Shown here one piece after another: positions 36,605 through 46,016 of a stretch of 64,000 nucleotides of DNA. The notes beneath the pieces were generated by a model. It was not told the origin of the DNA. It did not search any database and worked only from the letters and a program-made list of their open reading frames with translations. The stretch is taken from contig CAKUUX010000006.1 of NCBI GenBank assembly GCA_934693165.1, positions 1 to 64,000 of the forward strand, given 5' to 3'. The translations under genes were made by a program, and so were the position numbers. The stretch is from an uncultured Candidatus Melainabacteria bacterium (GTDB lineage: Bacteria; Cyanobacteriota; Vampirovibrionia; Gastranaerophilales; Gastranaerophilaceae). Each line of letters starts with the position of its first letter. Within the stretch, counting starts at the first letter, position 1.

Positions 36605-38140
36605 ATGATTAGTGTGCAAAATTCTGGATTTAAACCAGTTTCCATAAAAAACATACAACCTCAAAGCAAGCCTATGTTTAGATTTGCGACTAATCCTGTT
36701 GACAAATTTAAAAAGAAATCTGCAACAACAGAAGAAACTTTAAAAGAACTTTCGAAAATAAAAAAAGATAATAAAAATCGTTTTACAGATAACGATATAA
36801 AAAGTTTTTCAAAAATGGCACCTGAAAACCTTGGTAATGTTAAATATTTTGCACAAACAAATCTTAGCGTTTTTAATATTAAGTGGATTATAGAAAAAAA
36901 TGATGTTAACTTTGAAAAATTAGGGAAAATTATTCAAAATGAAGAAAAAGAAGATAAAAACGCATCAATCTCTTTTTCCAAAGATTCTGCTGAAAATTCA
37001 AATTTTATCCTTACTGTAAAAGGTAAAAATTACGAAAAAGTACAGGTTTTAGACAAAAATTTAAACACATTAACAAAAGAAATCACGAAAGAAAAAGGGG
37101 ATTTCAAATATACAGAAGTTAAAGATTTTAAAAACAACACGATATTAAAAGCAAAAACTGATAAAGATAATATCCTTATCAGTTCTGTAAAAACATTTAA
37201 TGATAAAGATGGAAACACACTAAAAACAGAATATACAAAGCAATCAGATATCGAAGGAATTTATGATATCAAGGTTAAGAATGCAAAAGGTAAAGAAGAA
37301 ATTTTGAGCGAAGGCAAAGTTAACAAAGCAACAGGTATTTCGACTATAACTAAAAATTTAACTTCTCCTGACGGTACAAAAACTGAATACAATTGCACAT
37401 TTGATAAAAACGGAAACAAAGAATTTGCATACAAAATTACAGATAAAAAAGGAAAAATCCTTTTAGATAACAAAGAAAATTTCAAAGTTATTTCTGAAAA
37501 CAAAGCTATCTCTACAAAAAACAATAAAAAATATGAGATAGATTATTTCATGGATAAAATTTCTATAAAAAATGATAAAAAAACAACTGAAATAAACCTT
37601 TTTGATTTTGCAAAAGGAGATACTTCACCATTAAAGAAAATCTCTGGAAACGAACTTATCCAAATGAAAAACAACGTAACAAAATACGGTGGTAGTCAGG
37701 GTTGTTTTGCAGCTTATGACGTATTTTCAAAAGCTGTAAACACAAGCGACAACAAGGTTTCTACACTCTTACACGAACTAGGTCACGCAAAAGATTACAG
37801 AAACAAAGACATGGAAATCTCTAGTGACGAAAAATTTGTAAAAACTTTTGAAACAGAAAAGAAAGCTTTTACAGAAAATTCCTCAAACTTTGAACGAACA
37901 TTAATAGAGTATTTTATCCGACCAAGAAGTCACCACGCAGGTGAAAATGGAGGAAAAGTTGAAGCTGTAGCAGAAGCGAACGCAATACTTAATGCGCCTG
38001 CAGATGACAAAGTTACAGGAATGAGAAAGCAAATTTTCCAACAATATTTTCCAAAAACAATTGCAATATTGAACGATAAATTAGAACAATTTTCTAATTC
38101 ACCATTGCAAACAAATAATACTGGCTTTTTCGGACACTAA
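36605..38140 (+). CDS. zincin-like metalloprotease with HELGH motif, paralog of the gene at 1959
   Basis: 511 aa, no signal peptide. HELGHAKD begins at His390; KVEAVAEANA downstream could give the third zinc ligand. The central region repeats beta-hairpin units with DKNG/DKKG turns, aligning with the first paralog (GIYDIKV...KATGISTITKNL vs GMYDITY...KTGIKTIKKDM). The C-terminal FQQYFPKTIAIL is shared. The N-terminus ends in PMFRFATN near residue 30. There is no clear Shine-Dalgarno. Lineage-specific family; substrate unknown. Confidence 0.7.
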   Translation: MISVQNSGFKPVSIKNIQPQSKPMFRFATNPVDKFKKKSATTEETLKELSKIKKDNKNRFTDNDIKSFSKMAPENLGNVKYFAQTNLSVFNIKWIIEKNDVNFEKLGKIIQNEEKEDKNASISFSKDSAENSNFILTVKGKNYEKVQVLDKNLNTLTKEITKEKGDFKYTEVKDFKNNTILKAKTDKDNILISSVKTFNDKDGNTLKTEYTKQSDIEGIYDIKVKNAKGKEEILSEGKVNKATGISTITKNLTSPDGTKTEYNCTFDKNGNKEFAYKITDKKGKILLDNKENFKVISENKAISTKNNKKYEIDYFMDKISIKNDKKTTEINLFDFAKGDTSPLKKISGNELIQMKNNVTKYGGSQGCFAAYDVFSKAVNTSDNKVSTLLHELGHAKDYRNKDMEISSDEKFVKTFETEKKAFTENSSNFERTLIEYFIRPRSHHAGENGGKVEAVAEANAILNAPADDKVTGMRKQIFQQYFPKTIAILNDKLEQFSNSPLQTNNTGFFGH

Positions 38141-39070
38141 TTAGATATTACCAGTTGAACTATTTTTATCATCTTCAAGAGAAGAGATATCAATATTATT
38201 GTCATCATCCTCTTGATAATTATTGATATTTGGAACATCAATATCAACGTTAATATCAGCATCAATCATTTCAATATCATCTTTTTGGTAATCTTTAATT
38301 TTACCATCTTCAAGTTTTACTTGAACAGCATTGTTCAAGAAATGAAGAGCACAAACTTTACCAAGTCCGTCTGGAGTCATAACACCAGAACCGATAGGTG
38401 GCATATCTTTTGCTGCTTCAATATAGTTTGAATATTCATAAGAAAGACAACATAAAAGTCTACCACAAGTACCAGAAATTTTACCTGGAGCAATAGGCAT
38501 ACCTTGGTCTTTTGCTAATTTAACATTTGTAGCTGTGAATTTTCTCATACAAGAACTACAGCAGAATTCTTTACCACAAATACCACAACCATCTAAAAGA
38601 GCTGTTTCATCACGTACACCAATATGTCTTAAATCAATTCTTATACGTTTGAAAGTTTGTGTTAAATCTTTCAACAAATTTCTAAAATCGACTCTTTCAG
38701 GCGCTGTATAATAAAAAGAAATTTTCTTTCTATCAAAAGTTAAACGACATTGAACTAAATTCATATTCAATTTATGAGATTTAATCAACTCTTTGCATTT
38801 AAAATAACCTTGAATTTCCTCTTCTTTAATTTGTGATAAAGTTTCGTTATCCTTTTCGGTCAAAACTCTAATAACATGGAAAGGTTCAGGTTTAAGTTTG
38901 CTTTTGTTCCAAATTTCAACAATTTGGTCATTTAAGCAAATAGCTTTCAATGCTTCTTCGCCTTTTTCTGTTCTGCAAAGTAACATATCACCACATTTAA
39001 TAGTAATATTTTCAGGAACTTCCAAAGGATAATATGAATTTTTTAAATATCTTACTGCAAATTTTGTCAT
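38141..39070 (-). CDS. PSP1-domain protein (RicT/YaaT-like)
   Basis: 309 aa. The PSP1 region has the family cysteines in DGCGICGKEFCCSSCMRKF and SGTCGRLLCCLSYEY, plus RVDFRNLLKDLTQTF and RIDLRHIGVRDE. In Bacillus the homologue RicT binds Fe-S clusters with partner proteins and aids RNase Y processing; whether this holds here is unknown. The last 50 residues are strongly acidic. The start overlaps gpsA by 4 bp. Confidence 0.88.
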   Translation of the reverse strand: MTKFAVRYLKNSYYPLEVPENITIKCGDMLLCRTEKGEEALKAICLNDQIVEIWNKSKLKPEPFHVIRVLTEKDNETLSQIKEEEIQGYFKCKELIKSHKLNMNLVQCRLTFDRKKISFYYTAPERVDFRNLLKDLTQTFKRIRIDLRHIGVRDETALLDGCGICGKEFCCSSCMRKFTATNVKLAKDQGMPIAPGKISGTCGRLLCCLSYEYSNYIEAAKDMPPIGSGVMTPDGLGKVCALHFLNNAVQVKLEDGKIKDYQKDDIEMIDADINVDIDVPNINNYQEDDDNNIDISSLEDDKNSSTGNI

Positions 39071-40068
39071 ACGTATTTTTCTTCTTCTTTTAATTTTCTA
39101 TTCATTAAGTTCATAAAGACTTCTTTTGCAGGTGTATCAGTATAAACAGCTTGATAGATAGCGTTTGAAACAGGAACTTCAACATCAAACTTTTTAGCTA
39201 ATTCGCAAAGAGCTTTTGAAGTTTGAACACCTTCTGCAACAGAGCCTAAATCTCTTAAAATATCATCAATTTTTTTACCTTGAGCAATCATAGCTCCAAC
39301 CGTATGGTTTCTTGATAATGGGCTTGAGCAAGTTGCAATCAAATCACCCATACCTGAAAGTCCATACAATGTTGAAGGATTTGCACCAAGTTTTGTACTA
39401 ATTCTGATAATTTCTGCCATACCACGAGTAAGCAAAGCACCCATTGTATTGTCACCTAACTTTAATTCTGCTGCAAAGCCTGCTGCAATAGCAATAACGT
39501 TTTTCAAGCTACCACCAAGTTCTACACCAATCACATCAGAATTTGTATAAAGTCTAAATCTGTCTTTTACAGATAATTTTTCTTGAATAAACTTAGCAAC
39601 TTCCATATCATCAGAAGCAACACAAGCTGCTGTAGGACAACCCATTAGGACTTCTTTTGCTAAAGTCGGACCTGATAAAATTACTAATTTTTGTTCAGGA
39701 AGAACATCTTTAATAACTTCACTCATTCTCATTAATGAAGGTAATTCAATACCTTTTGAGGCATTAACAAGAATTTGGTTTTTATCAATACCTGCAGATT
39801 TTAATTGTTCACATACAGGTCTAACACCACTTGTCGCAATAACTGAAAGAATTACATCAGCACCCTTAATAGCCGATTTCATATCAGAAGTAATTTCAAC
39901 CTTATCCTGAAGTTGAACTTCAAGAGGTTTAGTTGATTTTTTATACAATTTTAATTCTTCTGTTAAATCTTGTTCTCTTGACCAAACTGTAACTTCGTCA
40001 AAGTTATCTGTTAATAACCATGCAAGTGTTAACCCCCAACATCCTGCACCAAGTACTGTTAATTTCAT
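39067..40068 (-). CDS. gpsA: glycerol-3-phosphate dehydrogenase [NAD(P)+]
   Basis: Makes glycerol 3-phosphate for phospholipids. 333 aa. VLGAGCWGLTLAWLL is the Rossmann glycine motif; NASKGIE, GPTLAKEV and the catalytic Lys in GGSLKNVIAIAAG are present. The second glycine of the usual GAGxWGT pattern is Cys-Trp-Gly-Leu. Two bases separate it from murQ. Confidence 0.95.
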   Translation of the reverse strand: MKLTVLGAGCWGLTLAWLLTDNFDEVTVWSREQDLTEELKLYKKSTKPLEVQLQDKVEITSDMKSAIKGADVILSVIATSGVRPVCEQLKSAGIDKNQILVNASKGIELPSLMRMSEVIKDVLPEQKLVILSGPTLAKEVLMGCPTAACVASDDMEVAKFIQEKLSVKDRFRLYTNSDVIGVELGGSLKNVIAIAAGFAAELKLGDNTMGALLTRGMAEIIRISTKLGANPSTLYGLSGMGDLIATCSSPLSRNHTVGAMIAQGKKIDDILRDLGSVAEGVQTSKALCELAKKFDVEVPVSNAIYQAVYTDTPAKEVFMNLMNRKLKEEEKYV

Positions 40069-40070
40069 TT

Positions 40071-40964
40071 TTATACTTTTTCTCCACTATTCAATAATTT
40101 TCTTAAAACACCACCGTGTTTTTTTAATTCTTTTTTTGCATCTTCAATACTCAAATTCATTACAATTGAAGCAACAGAAGTTTTAATATCCCAATTAGAT
40201 TCTAATAAAGCTTCCAAAGCACGAGCATTAGTTGTTTCGGCAATTTGGCTAACAATTCTTATAGCTCTATCTTTTAATTTATCATTTGTAGCTTTCAAAT
40301 CAATCATAAAATTCTTATAAGTTTTACCGATTTTTATCATTGAACCTGTTGAAAGCATATTCAAAATCATTTTTTGAGCAGTACCAGCTTTTAAACGGCT
40401 AGAACCAGCAATAACTTCTGCGCCGACTTCAGCACAGATACAAACAGTAACTTCTTCACCAATTTTAGCCATGTTGTTACAAGTAACAGCAATTGTTTTA
40501 ACACCAATTTCGTTAGCTGTTTCTAAAACGCCTAAAAGATATTTTGGATTTCCACTAGCAGAAATCACAACGCAAACATCATCTTTTGTAAGAATTTTTG
40601 CATCTTCTTTTCCTTGTTCAAAATTATCTTCTGCACCTTCAACGGCAGTAGTGAAAGCTTTTTCACCACCAGCAATAATACCTTGAACCATAGATGGTTC
40701 TGTACTAAAAGTTGGTGGACATTCACTTGCATCTAAAATGCCTAAACGTCCTGAAGTTCCGCAACCAAAATAAATTAGACGACCACCATTACTAAGCTTA
40801 TTTGCAATAATATCAATGGCTTCAGCAATATGCTCTACTTCGCTTTCAACAGCTAAAGCAACTAATTTATCTTCTTCATTCATTTTTCTAACCATATCAA
40901 CGGTAGAAATAATATCAATATCCTTGGTATTTTCGTTTAAATATTCTGTTATAATTTCGCTCAT
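40071..40964 (-). CDS. murQ: N-acetylmuramic acid 6-phosphate etherase
   Basis: SIS-domain lyase that cleaves the lactyl ether of MurNAc-6-P during peptidoglycan recycling. 297 aa. Motifs: GRLIYFGCGTSGRLGILDASECPPTF, AGGEKAFTTAVEGAEDN (catalytic Glu) and TSGSMI-type SIS residues. No murein PTS or kinase is adjacent, so the source of MurNAc-6-P is not shown. Three bases separate it from ribH. Confidence 0.95.
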   Translation of the reverse strand: MSEIITEYLNENTKDIDIISTVDMVRKMNEEDKLVALAVESEVEHIAEAIDIIANKLSNGGRLIYFGCGTSGRLGILDASECPPTFSTEPSMVQGIIAGGEKAFTTAVEGAEDNFEQGKEDAKILTKDDVCVVISASGNPKYLLGVLETANEIGVKTIAVTCNNMAKIGEEVTVCICAEVGAEVIAGSSRLKAGTAQKMILNMLSTGSMIKIGKTYKNFMIDLKATNDKLKDRAIRIVSQIAETTNARALEALLESNWDIKTSVASIVMNLSIEDAKKELKKHGGVLRKLLNSGEKV

Positions 40965-40967
40965 TTA

Positions 40968-41429
40968 CTAAATCTCTTTCAATAAGTTTGCCATTTCAAT
41001 AGCAGCTTTAGCTGCGTCAGAACCTTTGTTTCCAGCTTTTGTGCCAGCTCTTTCAATAGCTTGTTCAATATTTTCAGTTGTTAATACGCCGAACAATACT
41101 GGAACTTCTGTTTCTAATCCGACTTGTGCAATACCTTTTGATAATTCTGCACACACATAATCATAATGTGATGTAGAACCTTTAATAATTGCTCCTAAAG
41201 TAATAATTGCATTATATTTGCCTGATTTTGCACATCTTTTTGCAACAAGAGGAATTTCAAATGCCCCTGGAGTCCAAACTACGTCAATATTTTCTTCATT
41301 AACGCCATGACGTTTAAGCTCGTCAATAGCACCTGACAATAGTTTTGAACCTATAAATTCATTAAATCTTGATATAACTATACAAAAATGTTCATTATTT
41401 GTGGTTAATTGTCCTTCAATAACTTTCAT
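40968..41429 (-). CDS. ribH: 6,7-dimethyl-8-ribityllumazine synthase
   Basis: Penultimate step of riboflavin synthesis. 153 aa from the ATG at 41429. Motifs: SRFNEFIGSKLLSGA, VWTPGAFEIPLVA, TLGAIIKGSTSHYDYV (catalytic His) and PVLFGVLTT. An upstream TTG is in frame but lies inside the Shine-Dalgarno GGAG, so the ATG is chosen. The other rib genes are not in the window. Confidence 0.95.
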   Translation of the reverse strand: MKVIEGQLTTNNEHFCIVISRFNEFIGSKLLSGAIDELKRHGVNEENIDVVWTPGAFEIPLVAKRCAKSGKYNAIITLGAIIKGSTSHYDYVCAELSKGIAQVGLETEVPVLFGVLTTENIEQAIERAGTKAGNKGSDAAKAAIEMANLLKEI

Positions 41430-41474
41430 AATATACTCCAATTCTCTATATTGTTAATTTTATAACATATATAG

Positions 41475-42182
41475 TTAATTTACAATATATGGAGCAAAAA
41501 TCTTATAGAAAATATAAATAGATGCTAAAATAAGCAATACACCACTTAATTTTAGTAGCATTTCAGAAAAGTTATTTAAAGCTTTCATAGATTTAACTTT
41601 TGATAATCCTACTCCAACAAGCACGATAATTAAGCTTTGACCAACTGCAAATAAAAATAACATTAAAACTGCTAAAAAGATTTTATTAGCAAGAGCAGCA
41701 AAACTCATTATTGCCATTAAAATTGGTGTAGAACAAGGAGTTCCAGCAAGAGCAAAAAACGCACCAACAATAAATGGGTACAACAACAAATTATTGCCTT
41801 CATTTTTTGGAATTTGTTTTATAAAAACTGGAAATTCAAAATCCAAAACATTTAACAACTTTAACCCCATTACCATTACAAAAGATGCAATAAATAGCAT
41901 AAAGTAAGCACCACCAATTGAGATAAATACTTTACCTGTTAATGCACAAATTATACCAATTATTGAAAATACAACTGATGAACCTAATACAAAGGACAAA
42001 AGTTGTAAAAAGGTTTTACCAACACCTTGATTTGAAAAACCAAGAACATATCCCATTATCAATGGGATAATCGCAATTGAGCAAGGCGAAAGTGATGCTA
42101 CAACGCCACCTAAAAAAGATATTAAAAGTAATATCGGGCTACTTGCCCCATTTGAAAATAAATTAACGTAATGTTCCATCAA
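41475..42182 (-). CDS. ccdA: CcdA/DsbD-type transmembrane thiol-disulfide carrier
   Basis: 235 aa, six hydrophobic segments. GGVVASLSPCSIAIIPLIMGY holds one conserved Cys-Pro and LAGTPCSTPILMAIM the other, the pair that shuttles electrons across the membrane. It overlaps the thioredoxin-like gene by 20 bp, so the two probably form one redox pathway delivering reducing power to the periplasm. Confidence 0.88.
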   Translation of the reverse strand: MMEHYVNLFSNGASSPILLLISFLGGVVASLSPCSIAIIPLIMGYVLGFSNQGVGKTFLQLLSFVLGSSVVFSIIGIICALTGKVFISIGGAYFMLFIASFVMVMGLKLLNVLDFEFPVFIKQIPKNEGNNLLLYPFIVGAFFALAGTPCSTPILMAIMSFAALANKIFLAVLMLFLFAVGQSLIIVLVGVGLSKVKSMKALNNFSEMLLKLSGVLLILASIYIFYKIFAPYIVN

Positions 42183-42570
42183 TCAAAGCCTTCATATTTT
42201 TTTCTAACTGTTCACAACTTAAAGAACCTTCTGTTCTTTTCAAAACGCTACCATTATCACTTATATAAATAAGAGTTGGAACTAATTTTACATGATATTT
42301 TTTAATCATATTTTGAGTATCAGCGTCAGTTTGTTCTACAGAAACATTTTGCATAACAATTTTATCCTTATATTTTGGATAAACTGTTTCCAAATTTTTT
42401 GCCAAAATCTTACAATCTCGACATAGTGGAGATGAAAATTTCACAATAACTGGAGTATCAACAGGAACAGAAACCTTTTGTTCAGCTTTTGTACCTTCAC
42501 TTGAAAGCATAAAATAAGCTACCATTGGTAAAATAAAAATAACTGCAATTATTAATAGATTTTTTTTCAT
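42163..42570 (-). CDS. membrane-anchored thioredoxin-like protein
   Basis: 135 aa from the ATG at 42570 (AAGGAG eight bases upstream; another ATG two codons earlier is too close). Residues 4-22 form a signal anchor. Redox motif CRDC at Cys50 and Cys53 in KFSSPLCRDC, and a cis-Pro in KLVPTLIYI. Likely partner of the overlapping ccdA product. Confidence 0.85.
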   Translation of the reverse strand: MKKNLLIIAVIFILPMVAYFMLSSEGTKAEQKVSVPVDTPVIVKFSSPLCRDCKILAKNLETVYPKYKDKIVMQNVSVEQTDADTQNMIKKYHVKLVPTLIYISDNGSVLKRTEGSLSCEQLEKNMKALIDGTLR

Positions 42571-42662
42571 AAACATTTCTCCTTAAATTTAATAACCCCA
42601 GTTTACAACAATTTTTACTAAAAACTAAACCCCAGTCGGATAATTTTTAGGATTATATTAAA

Positions 42663-42687
42663 AGAGCGAAAGTAAAACTTTCGCTCT
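42663..42687 (-). terminator. terminator after the DUF2229 gene
   Basis: AGAGCGAAAGT pairs with ACTTTCGCTCT (11 bp, 3-base loop), followed on the minus strand by TTTT. Confidence 0.8.
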
Positions 42688-42697
42688 AAAAAAAATT

Positions 42698-43696
42698 TTA
42701 AACTTTTTGCATTTCTGTAGCTCTTTGTTTTCTGAATAACATATCAACGAAAGCTTCCAGACGAGTAACAAAACCAGCCTCACCTGTATGTTCATCAATT
42801 GTTAAATTCAACAAAGGCATTGCATATTCTTTAGCTTTTCTTGTAATTCTTTCAAGCATCAAAGAATCAGGTCCACAACCAAAAGCAGTAAGTGTAATCA
42901 TACCATCAACCTTACTATCTTTCATATAATGACCTGCACAACCTGTCATTTCAGTTTCGTTTGCCCAGTAATAACTTTGACCTAATGCTGAAATACCATC
43001 AACTAAATGTTCTTGAGAAAGTTGCAATGCAGTGCAAACTCTAACATTCATCTTATCAAGTTTTTCAAAGATTTTCATAGATGTACGTTCGTCATAAATG
43101 TTATACGCATGAGAAACTAAAGCTATTGTGATTGGATAATCTTTTTTATCCTCTTCTGCAACGCAAACCTTACCTTGAATTGCATAATCTAATGCTTTTG
43201 CATATTGAATGCCTGATTTAAGCATAACGTTGAAATTGTTCCAAACCTTCCAACCAGCTTTTTCAGCCTCTTTAATTAAATTCATATCTGTAATATTAAA
43301 ATAGCTTGCACATTCAACTAAAAATTCTTTCAAACCTTGGTTTTTAGCCGATTTATCAAGAGTTGGTTCTACAAGAGTGAACTTTTCTTTTACAACATTT
43401 CTAATCAAATCAGGAAGTCCTCTGATTTTAGAACAGTTATAAATTTTTGGTGCAATTGATTGATAAGAAGGAACAAAAATCTTATCAACACCTTTTTCTA
43501 TTAAATTTAAAACATGACCAACAAATACTTTTACAGGCAAACAAGTTTCTGTAACAACTCTGCTCGCACCCTCTGCTAAAGTTTTTTTAGTCGTGTTATC
43601 TGATAAAATAATTTCTACTCCTAATGCCTTAAAAAATCCATATAAGAATGGATAATAGTAATAATAAGACATTGCTTTCGGCATACCTAATTTCAT
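42698..43696 (-). CDS. stand-alone DUF2229 protein (2-hydroxyacyl-CoA dehydratase activase-related)
   Basis: 332 aa. KLGMPKAMSYYYYYPFLYGFFKALGVEI and ETCLPVKVFVGHV, plus later GCGPDS and the Cys-containing ETEMTGCAGHY, match the DUF2229 region that is usually fused to or beside BcrAD/BadFG-type activases. Here it stands alone with no ASKHA ATPase domain. Cys residues at the conserved places could bind an Fe-S cluster. Function unknown. Confidence 0.75.
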   Translation of the reverse strand: MKLGMPKAMSYYYYYPFLYGFFKALGVEIILSDNTTKKTLAEGASRVVTETCLPVKVFVGHVLNLIEKGVDKIFVPSYQSIAPKIYNCSKIRGLPDLIRNVVKEKFTLVEPTLDKSAKNQGLKEFLVECASYFNITDMNLIKEAEKAGWKVWNNFNVMLKSGIQYAKALDYAIQGKVCVAEEDKKDYPITIALVSHAYNIYDERTSMKIFEKLDKMNVRVCTALQLSQEHLVDGISALGQSYYWANETEMTGCAGHYMKDSKVDGMITLTAFGCGPDSLMLERITRKAKEYAMPLLNLTIDEHTGEAGFVTRLEAFVDMLFRKQRATEMQKV

Positions 43697-43925
43697 ACAT
43701 TTCCTCTTTTCTATATAAATTTTACTACAAAATAACGTAATGAATAAAAAATTTTTAAAAAGATATAAAAAATTTTAATATACTCTTTTCGGTTAATGAG
43801 AAATCACCTAGTTGAATAGTTAATTTAGTCAATGTTTATAAATCATAAAAGAATAATAATCATAAAGAGTTCAAAAAAGAGAACTTTTAGTAAGAGATTG
43901 AAACTCACAAATAAGGAGGTTAAAA
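43697..43925. other. divergent promoter region with long 5' leader of the SLH gene
   Basis: 229 bp, very AT-rich. It should carry promoters for the DUF2229 gene (minus) and the SLH protein (plus). A small AGTTC/GAACT hairpin lies near 43868-43887 and a perfect Shine-Dalgarno AAGGAGG lies at 43913-43919. No clear -35/-10 pair was identified. Confidence 0.4.
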
Positions 43926-45815
43926 ATGAAGATAAAAAAACTAACAGTAGCAGCAGCTATTGCATTAGGAGTTGCAACTTGCACATTTAGTAGTGCAATG
44001 GCAGACTGTGGATGCAATAAAACTGCCCCAGAAGAGGTAACAGGTGGAGCATGCCCATGTCAAATGGAACAACAAGTTGACCCATGCGAACCTTGTGAAG
44101 CAAAAGAAAGTAAATGTGATTTACCAGCACAACCAACTTGCGCAAGCTGTAATCAACCTGCAACAGCAACAAGACAAGAAATGCATCAAGCATACGCTTA
44201 CCCTAATGCTGTTTATGGTACAAACAACTACGTAGGCGAATTAGGTAACGGTATTACCCTAACAGAAGGTAGTGTACTTTCAAACAACGCTTTAGACAAA
44301 ACAGCAGGAACTACAATTAACAATACAAGCATGACAGGTGCAGCTTGCGACATTCCTGTAATTGGAGATACTTGCTTAAAGCAAGAGAAGAAACAAAACT
44401 GTGGTTGCCCAATTGATATTAATACTGAAAATTCAATGGACGTAATGAAGAAAAGTTATCTTCCATTTGAAATAAATTCTAAAACATCAGGTTTAACTGG
44501 TGCAGCAGCAGATTTAGTAAAAATGTTCCCAGACGTATCAGACAACTACTGGGCAGCATGTGATATCAATAAATTAGCAAGAAACGATGTTGTCGTAGGC
44601 TACCCTGACGGTATGTTTAAACCATCAAGAAACGTATCAAGAGCAGAGTTTGCAACAATGTTAGTTAAAGGTATGAATATGAACACTTGTGGTTTACCTA
44701 CAAAATGTTTATTCTCTGATGTTCCTGCAGGAAACTGGGCTAATCCTTTAATTGCAAAAGCTGTTGACGAAGACTTGATGTCAGGCTATCCAAATGGCAC
44801 ATTTAAACCACATAACTCTGTAACAAGAGCAGAAGCTTTAGTTGCATTATCAAAAGCTTCAAAAGATTGCAACATGGACAAATGTAAAGCAGACGAAATT
44901 TTATCAAAATACTCAGATGCTAACACAATTCCTGAATGGGCACAAATTCCAATTGCTCAAGCAATCCAAATGGGTGCATTAGAAAATTCACCTAACCAAT
45001 CAAAAATTAACCCTGATAAAAAAGCATCGAGAGCAGAAGTTGCTTCAATGTTACAACCAGTACGTGTAGCAGCAGGTTACGACAAAAATCCTCAAACAGC
45101 TAACGCAAGTTGTCCACTAGATGACAACCGTCAAGCTTATGTTGAAGACTCAGAAATGATTCAAGTTCCAACATTAAAAATGGAATTTAGAGATCAAGTT
45201 AACGCTAAAAATGCTAATGTAGGTCAGCACTTTACAGCGAAATCTCTTGAAAGCATTACTATCAATGGTACAACTTTCCCTGCAGGTTCTTACGTAAGTG
45301 GTAAAGTTATCGAAGTAATTAGACCATCAGGTTCACAAAAAGGTGCATTAAAATTAGCATTTACAGAAATTCAAAACGGTGATTGCAAAGCAGAATTACC
45401 ACAACAAATTCTAACAGCACAAATCACTAAACAAAATACACCTAACCCTGTATCAAGATTAATAACAATGCCATTCACATGGACAGGTTCATTAGTTGGT
45501 ATCGCAGGTAGAACAGTAGGTGGCGCAATCGCTAACTTGGGTAACGCTGTTGAAAACGTAACTGGTGGTGTTGGTACAGCCTTCGGTGAAACTCTACAAG
45601 CACAACTTCCTGCAGCAGGTAGAAGTTTAGCAGATTCTGTTGTTGAAACAGTTAAAGCTCCGATAGATATTACAAGAACAGCCGTTTCTGGTACTATGGG
45701 CTTATTCCAATCAACAGGTGATGAATTTGCTTACCTAGTTGACCCTAACGGTTACAAAATCTCTTCTGTAAATCCAAAAGAACATATCACAGTTGCTTTT
45801 GGTTGCGAAGAGTAA
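43926..45815 (+). CDS. SLH-domain cell-surface protein with Cys-rich N-terminus
   Basis: 629 aa, signal peptide residues 1-26 (cleavage after SSAMA). Residues 27-85 are Cys-rich (CGC, CPC, CEPC, CASC), unusual for a surface protein. Three SLH repeats follow: about 201-250 (FPDVSDNYWA), 264-310 (FSDVPAGNWA) and 326-378. In cyanobacteria SLH repeats bind peptidoglycan and anchor the outer membrane. Residues 410-500 form a beta-rich domain (TFPAGSYVSGKV); 510-590 are Gly/Ala-rich, possibly membrane-inserting. The perfect Shine-Dalgarno suggests high expression. Confidence 0.82.
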   Translation: MKIKKLTVAAAIALGVATCTFSSAMADCGCNKTAPEEVTGGACPCQMEQQVDPCEPCEAKESKCDLPAQPTCASCNQPATATRQEMHQAYAYPNAVYGTNNYVGELGNGITLTEGSVLSNNALDKTAGTTINNTSMTGAACDIPVIGDTCLKQEKKQNCGCPIDINTENSMDVMKKSYLPFEINSKTSGLTGAAADLVKMFPDVSDNYWAACDINKLARNDVVVGYPDGMFKPSRNVSRAEFATMLVKGMNMNTCGLPTKCLFSDVPAGNWANPLIAKAVDEDLMSGYPNGTFKPHNSVTRAEALVALSKASKDCNMDKCKADEILSKYSDANTIPEWAQIPIAQAIQMGALENSPNQSKINPDKKASRAEVASMLQPVRVAAGYDKNPQTANASCPLDDNRQAYVEDSEMIQVPTLKMEFRDQVNAKNANVGQHFTAKSLESITINGTTFPAGSYVSGKVIEVIRPSGSQKGALKLAFTEIQNGDCKAELPQQILTAQITKQNTPNPVSRLITMPFTWTGSLVGIAGRTVGGAIANLGNAVENVTGGVGTAFGETLQAQLPAAGRSLADSVVETVKAPIDITRTAVSGTMGLFQSTGDEFAYLVDPNGYKISSVNPKEHITVAFGCEE

Positions 45816-45843
45816 TCTAAATAATTCATTCTTTTTGCAATAA

Positions 45844-45876
45844 AAGAGGGGCGACATCTAAGATGTCGCCCCTCTT
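45844..45876. terminator. terminator of the SLH gene
   Basis: A perfect 16-bp stem, AAGAGGGGCGACATCT paired with AGATGTCGCCCCTCTT, with a single-base gap between the arms. Confidence 0.88.
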
Positions 45877-45911
45877 AAATATTTGTAACTTCAAAATATG
45901 AAGTTTTCTAG

Positions 45912-46011
45912 CCTCTGCTCGCTGTCTTGCTCGCTCGCGTTAAACGGCAATTCCGAGTTTTGCTATCGTGATTTCATCACTTTCGCAAAAGCTCTCCAGC
46001 CTCTGCTCGCT
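45912..46011. repeat. two copies of a GC-rich motif GCCTCTGCTCGCT
   Basis: GCCTCTGCTCGCT occurs at 45912-45924 and 45999-46011, the second abutting the stop codon of the minus-strand Lys-rich gene. A third, near-identical copy (GCCTCTGCTCACT) at 49503-49515 abuts the stop of another small minus-strand gene. The local sequence is much richer in GC than its surroundings. It could be a 3' UTR element or a dispersed repeat. Confidence 0.6.
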
Positions 46012-46016
46012 TCGCG

